This document shows positions 33,611-37,329 of a DNA stretch of 37,329 nt, one piece after another. Under the pieces are notes generated by a model. That model did no database searches. It was given only the letters and a program-made list of their open reading frames with translations, and was not told where the DNA came from. The stretch's first letter is position 1. Each line of letters starts with the position of its first letter. The position numbers and the translations under genes were made by a program. The stretch covers positions 1 to 37,329 of the forward strand of contig JAAWHG010000024.1 in assembly GCA_022795735.1 (NCBI GenBank), written 5' to 3'. This DNA is from Oscillospiraceae bacterium (GTDB taxonomy: Bacteria > Bacillota > Clostridia > Oscillospirales > Oscillospiraceae).

Positions 33611-34053
33611 ACCGCCGTTTTCCTCTCTATATCAATCTGAACGGGCGGAAGGTCCTCGTCTACGGCGGCGGGACCATCGCCGCGCGGCGCTGCCGGGTAC
33701 TCTCCGGCTTCGGGCCGCAGATCACGGTGATCGCGCCGGAAATCTGTCCGGAAATACGGGCCCTTCCCGGCATCGTCTGCCGGGAAGAATCTTTCTCCGA
33801 GGACCATATGCCCGAGGCCGTGCTGATTCTTGCCGCCACCGGCAACCGCGCCGTCAACCAGGCCATCGTTGCCGCCGCCCGGGCGCGGGGCATCCCGGTC
33901 AACGACGCTTCGGATCAGAATGCCTGCGACTTCCATTTCCCGGCCATCGCCCTCCGCGACCCGCTCGTCGTCGGGATCAACGCCGGCGGGAAAGACCACG
34001 GGCTGGTTGCCCGTGCCGCCGCCGCCATCCGGGAACTGCTCGACGGGCTCTGA
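33607..34053 (+). CDS. sirC: Short precorrin-2 dehydrogenase
   Basis: A 148-residue NAD-dependent dehydrogenase that oxidises precorrin-2 to sirohydrochlorin. NAD loop G20-GGTIA-25; D103 in NDASDQN matches the catalytic Asp104 of CysG; CDFHFPA follows. It ends near the end of the N-terminal domain and lacks the helical domain with which CysG or Met8 is completed, so chelation of iron must be done by another protein. Start is TTG at 33607 overlapping the preceding stop (TTGA), with GGGAGGT six bases upstream. It lies last in the coupled row and 116 bases before hemC. Confidence 0.88.
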   Translation: MNRRFPLYINLNGRKVLVYGGGTIAARRCRVLSGFGPQITVIAPEICPEIRALPGIVCREESFSEDHMPEAVLILAATGNRAVNQAIVAAARARGIPVNDASDQNACDFHFPAIALRDPLVVGINAGGKDHGLVARAAAAIRELLDGL

Positions 34054-34074
34054 AACGCGATGGCGGGAATCGGA

Positions 34075-34104
34075 TTGACAGTCCGCCCGCATTCATGCTA
34101 GAAT
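34075..34104 (+). promoter_or_regulatory. hemC promoter
   Basis: TTGACA (34075-34080), 18-base spacer, TAGAAT (34099-34104) with extended -10 TG at 34096-34097; 65 bases before the hemC start. It would let hemC and cobA-hemD be expressed separately from the upstream row. Confidence 0.75.
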
Positions 34105-34169
34105 AACCGCAGAACTGGATTGATAAAAATGACATATTCCGGCATAATGCCTGAAGGGGGTACATACTT

Positions 34170-35063
34170 TTGCATACGCCACTCAAAATCGGTACCCGTG
34201 AAAGCAAGCTGGCCGTCGTCCAAGCCGAACAGCTTGCCGCGTTCTGTGACAAAACCGGCCTCCCCTGTGAGATCGTCACCATGAAAACCACCGGCGATAT
34301 AATTCTTGACCGCCGTCTGGACGAGGTGGGCGGCAAGGGCCTGTTCGTCAAAGAGCTGGACATCGCCCTGCGTGAGGGCCGCACCGACGTTTCGGTGCAC
34401 TCGGCCAAGGACCTGCCCAGCGAACTGCCCGACGACCTGCCCATCCTGGGCTTCTCCCGCCGGGAGGACCCCCGCGACGTGCTGGTCCTACCCAAGGGAA
34501 GCAACGTCTGGGACCTGGACCGCCCTGTCGGCTGCGCCAGCTCCCGCCGGATGCTGCAACTCCGGGACCTCTATCCCAACGTAAGCTTTGAAACCGTCCG
34601 GGGTAACGTCTTGACCCGCTTACGCAAGCTGGACGAGGGGCAATACGGCGCTCTAATTTTAGCCGCCGCCGGACTCAAGCGTCTGGGACTGGAAAAACGA
34701 ATCAGCCGCTATTTTTCCACCGAGGAACTCATTCCCGCCGCCTGCCAGGGTACCCTATGCGTCCAGGGCCGGGCGGGAGAGGACTACAACGAGCTGTCCC
34801 CCTTCTTTGACGAGGACGCCGCCCTCGCGGCGCGGGCCGAACGGGCTTTCATTCAAGCGCTCAACGGCGGCTGTACCAGTCCCATTGCGGCCTATGCCGA
34901 GCGGGATGGAGACACCCTGACCCTGCGCGGCCTCTATCGAAGCGAGACCTCGGGGAACTACCGCCGGGGGGTCCTCACCGGTCCCGCCAGCCGGCCCGAG
35001 GCGTTGGGGGTTACGCTGGGAATGCGCCTGATTATGGAAGTGGAAAGGAAGGACCAGGCATGA
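34170..35063 (+). CDS. hemC: Hydroxymethylbilane synthase
   Basis: A 297-residue cytoplasmic enzyme that polymerises four porphobilinogens into hydroxymethylbilane. The N-terminal KIGTRESKLAVVQAEQL, the DVSVHSAKDLP loop and the dipyrromethane cofactor site NGGCTSPIAAY with C235 are all present. The start is TTG at 34170 with AGGGGG nine bases upstream; no in-frame ATG fits. Its stop overlaps the cobA-hemD start (ATGA). HemA, HemL and HemB, needed to make its substrate, are not in the window. Confidence 0.96.
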   Translation: MHTPLKIGTRESKLAVVQAEQLAAFCDKTGLPCEIVTMKTTGDIILDRRLDEVGGKGLFVKELDIALREGRTDVSVHSAKDLPSELPDDLPILGFSRREDPRDVLVLPKGSNVWDLDRPVGCASSRRMLQLRDLYPNVSFETVRGNVLTRLRKLDEGQYGALILAAAGLKRLGLEKRISRYFSTEELIPAACQGTLCVQGRAGEDYNELSPFFDEDAALAARAERAFIQALNGGCTSPIAAYAERDGDTLTLRGLYRSETSGNYRRGVLTGPASRPEALGVTLGMRLIMEVERKDQA

Positions 35064-36532
35064 GTGGAAAGGTCTATCTGGTCGGCGGCGGCCCCGGCGA
35101 CGCGGGACTGCTGACCTGTAAGGGAAAATGGCTGCTTGACCGGGCCGACGTCGTGGTCTACGACGCCCTGGTGGGGGACGCCGTGCTGGCGATGATTCCG
35201 CCCGAAACCCGCCGGATTAACGTCGGCAAACGTTCCGGCAACCATACCTGCTCTCAGAATGAGATCAATCACATTTTGCTGGACGAGGCGTTGCAAGGCA
35301 ACACCGTCGTCCGTCTTCAGGGCGGCGACCCCTTCCTGTTCGGGCGGGGCGGCGAGGAGGCGGCACTTCTCTCCGAACACGGCGTAGCGTTTGAGGTGGT
35401 TCCCGGCGTAACCTCCGCCCTGTCCGCGCCCGCTTATGCCGGTATTCCCGTGACCCATCGGGATCTGAGCGCGTCGGTCCACATCTATACCGCCCACCGC
35501 AAGGCCGGGACGGCGTTGGGCCTCGACTACCCGACGCTGGCCCGTCTGGGTGGAACACTTGTATTTTTGATGGGAATTTCGGCGCTGCCCGAGCTGTGCC
35601 GCGGTCTGCTGGACGCCGGGATGGACGGAGATACCCCCGCCGCCGTCGTCCACCGCGGCACGACCGCCGCGCAGGACAAGGTGATCTCCACCCTGGCAAG
35701 GCTGCCGGAGGACGCCCGGGAGATGACCGCGCCCTCCATTATTCTGGTGGGTCCGGTGTGCGCCCTGTCCGAAACCCTCTCCTGGGCGGAGCGGCGGCCT
35801 CTGTTCGGCCTTCGCTTCCTTGTAACCCGGCCCAGGCGGCGAGGGTCCCAGCTGACCGAACGGCTGCGGGCGCTTGGCGGCGAGGTGGTGGAACTACCCG
35901 CCATTTCCACCGATCTTCTGCCCGGCGCAAATCTGGATGCGCTTTGGGAGAGCCAATGGTTAGTCTTCACCAGTCCCAGCGGCGTGGAGCTGTTCTTCGA
36001 CCTGCTTCGGACGCGGTCCCTGGACGTCCGACGGCTGGCCCATCTCAAAATTGCGGCTCTCGGACAGGGAACAGCGGACCGGCTGGCCGGGTTCGGCCTG
36101 CTGGCCGATCTGGTACCCCCTACCTACGACGCGGACAGCCTCGGCCTCGCGCTGGCCGGACAGCTTCAAACAGGGGACCGGGTTTTCCTCGCTCGTGCCA
36201 GGGAGGGCAGCGCGGCGTTGGTGGAACGGCTGGCGGCCGTCCCCGGCGTGGAGGTGGTTGACCGGGCGATTTATGAGACGGTCGCCGTCCCCCCCGTCCT
36301 CGACCCGCTCCCCCTGCTGGACGGGCGGACCTGGCCTGTCTTTACCAGCGCGTCTACCGTGCGCAGCTTTGCAAAAATGACCGGCGCGGAACATTTGAAC
36401 GGTGTCCACGCCCTGTGCATCGGCCCCCAGACGGCGGACCAAGCCAAAAAATACGGGATGGAGGTCAAAATCGCCGCCGCTTCCACCATCGACGCACTGG
36501 TGGATTCCGCCCTCTCCCTCAGTCGGGACTAA
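35060..36532 (+). CDS. cobA-hemD: Uroporphyrinogen-III methyltransferase/synthase fusion
   Basis: A 490-residue two-domain enzyme. Residues about 1-245 are uroporphyrinogen-III C-methyltransferase (CobA/SUMT: VYLVGGGPGDAGLLT at the start, GGDPFLFGRGGEE, and the PGVTSALSAPAYAGIPVTHR stretch). Residues about 250-490 are uroporphyrinogen-III synthase (HemD), with VFTSPSGVELFF and VFTSASTVRSF repeats. Together with HemC and SirC it gives uroporphyrinogen III, then precorrin-2 and sirohydrochlorin. The fused form is common in Clostridia. ATG 35060 overlaps the hemC stop; AAGGAAGGA lies upstream. No terminator was recognised after it. Confidence 0.95.
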   Translation: MSGKVYLVGGGPGDAGLLTCKGKWLLDRADVVVYDALVGDAVLAMIPPETRRINVGKRSGNHTCSQNEINHILLDEALQGNTVVRLQGGDPFLFGRGGEEAALLSEHGVAFEVVPGVTSALSAPAYAGIPVTHRDLSASVHIYTAHRKAGTALGLDYPTLARLGGTLVFLMGISALPELCRGLLDAGMDGDTPAAVVHRGTTAAQDKVISTLARLPEDAREMTAPSIILVGPVCALSETLSWAERRPLFGLRFLVTRPRRRGSQLTERLRALGGEVVELPAISTDLLPGANLDALWESQWLVFTSPSGVELFFDLLRTRSLDVRRLAHLKIAALGQGTADRLAGFGLLADLVPPTYDADSLGLALAGQLQTGDRVFLARAREGSAALVERLAAVPGVEVVDRAIYETVAVPPVLDPLPLLDGRTWPVFTSASTVRSFAKMTGAEHLNGVHALCIGPQTADQAKKYGMEVKIAAASTIDALVDSALSLSRD

Positions 36533-36645
36533 CCCCACCTCACAGTCCTTTGCTTGGGCGTTCCCTTTACATCCGAAGACGGTGCATGGGCGGCCACCGC
36601 AGGGCGAACACCGCGTTTGCGCAGAACAGCACAGGGAAGGCAATC

Positions 36646-36831
36646 ATGTCGGCAAGGATTGACGAAGTCAGAAAATATGAAGCGCAAGGACGAATTGAGC
36701 GCCTGTCCCACCATGACTTTGTCCAACTGCTGATGTCAGACGGCAAATGCGTGGGTTGCATAGTCCGGGGCACCTATTCAGAAAACCGTTTTAATCTGTA
36801 TGGAAGCGTCATTTCTCGTATTTCTTCATAA
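36646..36831 (+). pseudogene. Small unknown gene, probably truncated by IS debris
   Basis: A 61-residue reading frame with GGGAAGG about six bases before its ATG. The product is not recognised: MSARIDEVRKYEAQGRIERL, then HHDFVQLLMSDGKCVGCIVR. Its last seven or so codons (VISRISS) are the complementary strand of the transposase OrfB fragment at 36809-36904, so the original gene probably continued and was cut by an insertion. It may still be translated. The 113 bases before it hold no other feature. Confidence 0.5.
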
Positions 36832-37199
36832 TACGCAGAATTGTTTTAGAATTTCGGTGTATTCCCTTTGCTTGCTTCAACCACTTCCACATACGGCGAT
36901 ATCCAGCAGAAAATCCCGCAACAGCTTATTCTCCATTTCCAGACGATGGATCTCATATGCCTGCTCTGTCTCTGTACTTCTCGGAGCATCGTTCTTTCTT
37001 GGCCGTCCTTTTGGACGTGGCGCTATACTAGCTTGAAGTTTTTTCTCTTTTCGTCGTTCCCGCTTTGACAGGTTGTGTACCGGACGATCTCCGGTTAACC
37101 CCAAAAATTCCTCGATTTCCCGGTGACTTTTCCATCCCCTATCATCACCTGTATTTCTGGTAAAAGTTCTTGTGTATGTGTGTATTTCCTTTTTGACAT
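36809..37199 (-). pseudogene. Decayed IS3-type transposase (OrfA-OrfB remnant)
   Basis: Three pieces on the minus strand. From ATG 37199 to about 37130 the frame reads MSKRKYTHTQELLPEIQ like IS3-family OrfA; a shift of one base in an AAAA run at 37128-37131 moves the reading to the frame SHREIEEFLGLTGDRPVHN, RPKGRPRKND and the coiled-coil RLEMENKLLRDFL, ending at 36877. From 36904 to 36812, in a third frame, GYRRMWKWLKQ and KGIHRNSKTILRIMKKYE match a middle piece of OrfB. So most of OrfB and the OrfA end were deleted and the parts joined. GGGGGT before ATG 37199 is the old ribosome binding site. Confidence 0.85.
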
Positions 37200-37234
37200 G
37201 ACTATACCCCCTGATGTAGTACTTCTATTTTGAT

Positions 37235-37290
37235 ATGATCCTCCTAAAGTAGACCAAGGAAAAACCAAAAGTCTACTTTAGGGGGATCAT
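37235..37290. repeat. 20-bp inverted repeats between two IS3-type elements
   Basis: ATGATCCTCCTAAAGTAGAC (37235-37254) and GTCTACTTTAGGGGGATCAT (37271-37290) are inverted copies with one mismatch, 16 bases apart. Each lies just upstream of an OrfA start, one on each strand, so they look like terminal inverted repeats of two head-to-head elements of related type. Confidence 0.8.
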
Positions 37291-37293
37291 TGT

Positions 37294-37329
37294 ATGTCGA
37301 GGACAAAATACACAGCAGAACTAAAGATA
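37294..37329 (+). CDS. IS3-type transposase OrfA, start only
   Basis: Twelve codons, MSRTKYTAELKI, reach the window edge. This is the usual beginning of IS3-family OrfA (helix-turn-helix protein that with OrfB makes the transposase). GGGGGA lies upstream inside the terminal repeat. It differs from the decayed copy's MSKRKYTHTQ, so the two elements are not the same. Intactness cannot be judged. Confidence 0.6.
   Translation, partial: MSRTKYTAELKI

Noticed and set aside
34054..34169. Riboswitch (cobalamin type) before hemC
   Set aside because: The gap is only 116 bases, holds a standard promoter and shows no B12-box or other conserved core.
1..37329. CRISPR arrays, tRNA and rRNA genes
   Set aside because: No regularly spaced repeats, no cloverleaf with TTCGAATC-type arms in the intergenic stretches and no rRNA-like segment were seen.

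Overview
The window is a dense, GC-rich chromosomal segment (roughly 60% GC by eye) from an anaerobic, low-copy-regulator type Firmicute, most likely class Clostridia and probably an Oscillospiraceae-like gut bacterium. That placement is inference. It rests on DegV, YycH/YycI, a PerR-type Fur protein beside a reverse rubrerythrin, a rhodanese-less ThiI, a TGS-type nucleoside kinase, strong AGGAGG ribosome binding sites and many TTG or GTG starts. No rRNA, tRNA or CRISPR array was recognised.

Layout. 1-1010: a DMT-family exporter on the minus strand. 1186-3716: cardiolipin synthase and a DegV protein on the plus strand. 3731-5667: a GNAT acetyltransferase and MurA on the minus strand. 5902-11247: a minus-strand cluster comM-thiI-pncC-yycH-yycI driven by a good promoter at about 11278-11306. 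11500-14486: a nucleoside kinase and a two-domain class II aldolase. 14781-15783: an oxidative-stress pair, perR and reverse rubrerythrin, back to back with a lone MinD-like ATPase and a methylglyoxal-synthase homologue that has lost canonical catalytic residues. 17312-21164: hisS-aspS-rsmG, ended by a 13-bp perfect hairpin. 21401-22126: yceD-rpmF with a near-consensus promoter. 22219-25202: der-plsY-gpsA (ribosome assembly GTPase plus the first steps of phospholipid synthesis). 25341-25499: a 52-residue unknown.

25732-34053 is the most unusual part. A 1581-residue protein combines an HDIG-type HD domain, a long helical region, a NadD-like nucleotidyltransferase, a GNAT-like segment and a phosphoribosyltransferase-like C-terminus. 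It is followed without a gap by an AT-richer PhzF gene, then by tightly coupled genes for a lactate/malate-dehydrogenase-like protein, a four-cysteine flavoprotein and a short precorrin-2 dehydrogenase. 34170-36532 carries hemC and a cobA-hemD fusion with their own promoter, so the block makes uroporphyrinogen III and precorrin-2/sirohydrochlorin, presumably for siroheme.

The right end is mobile-element debris: a decayed IS3-type element on the minus strand (OrfA with a frameshift joined to a piece of OrfB) that appears to cut off a small plus-strand gene, then a 20-bp inverted repeat pair and the start of a second IS3-type OrfA at the window edge.
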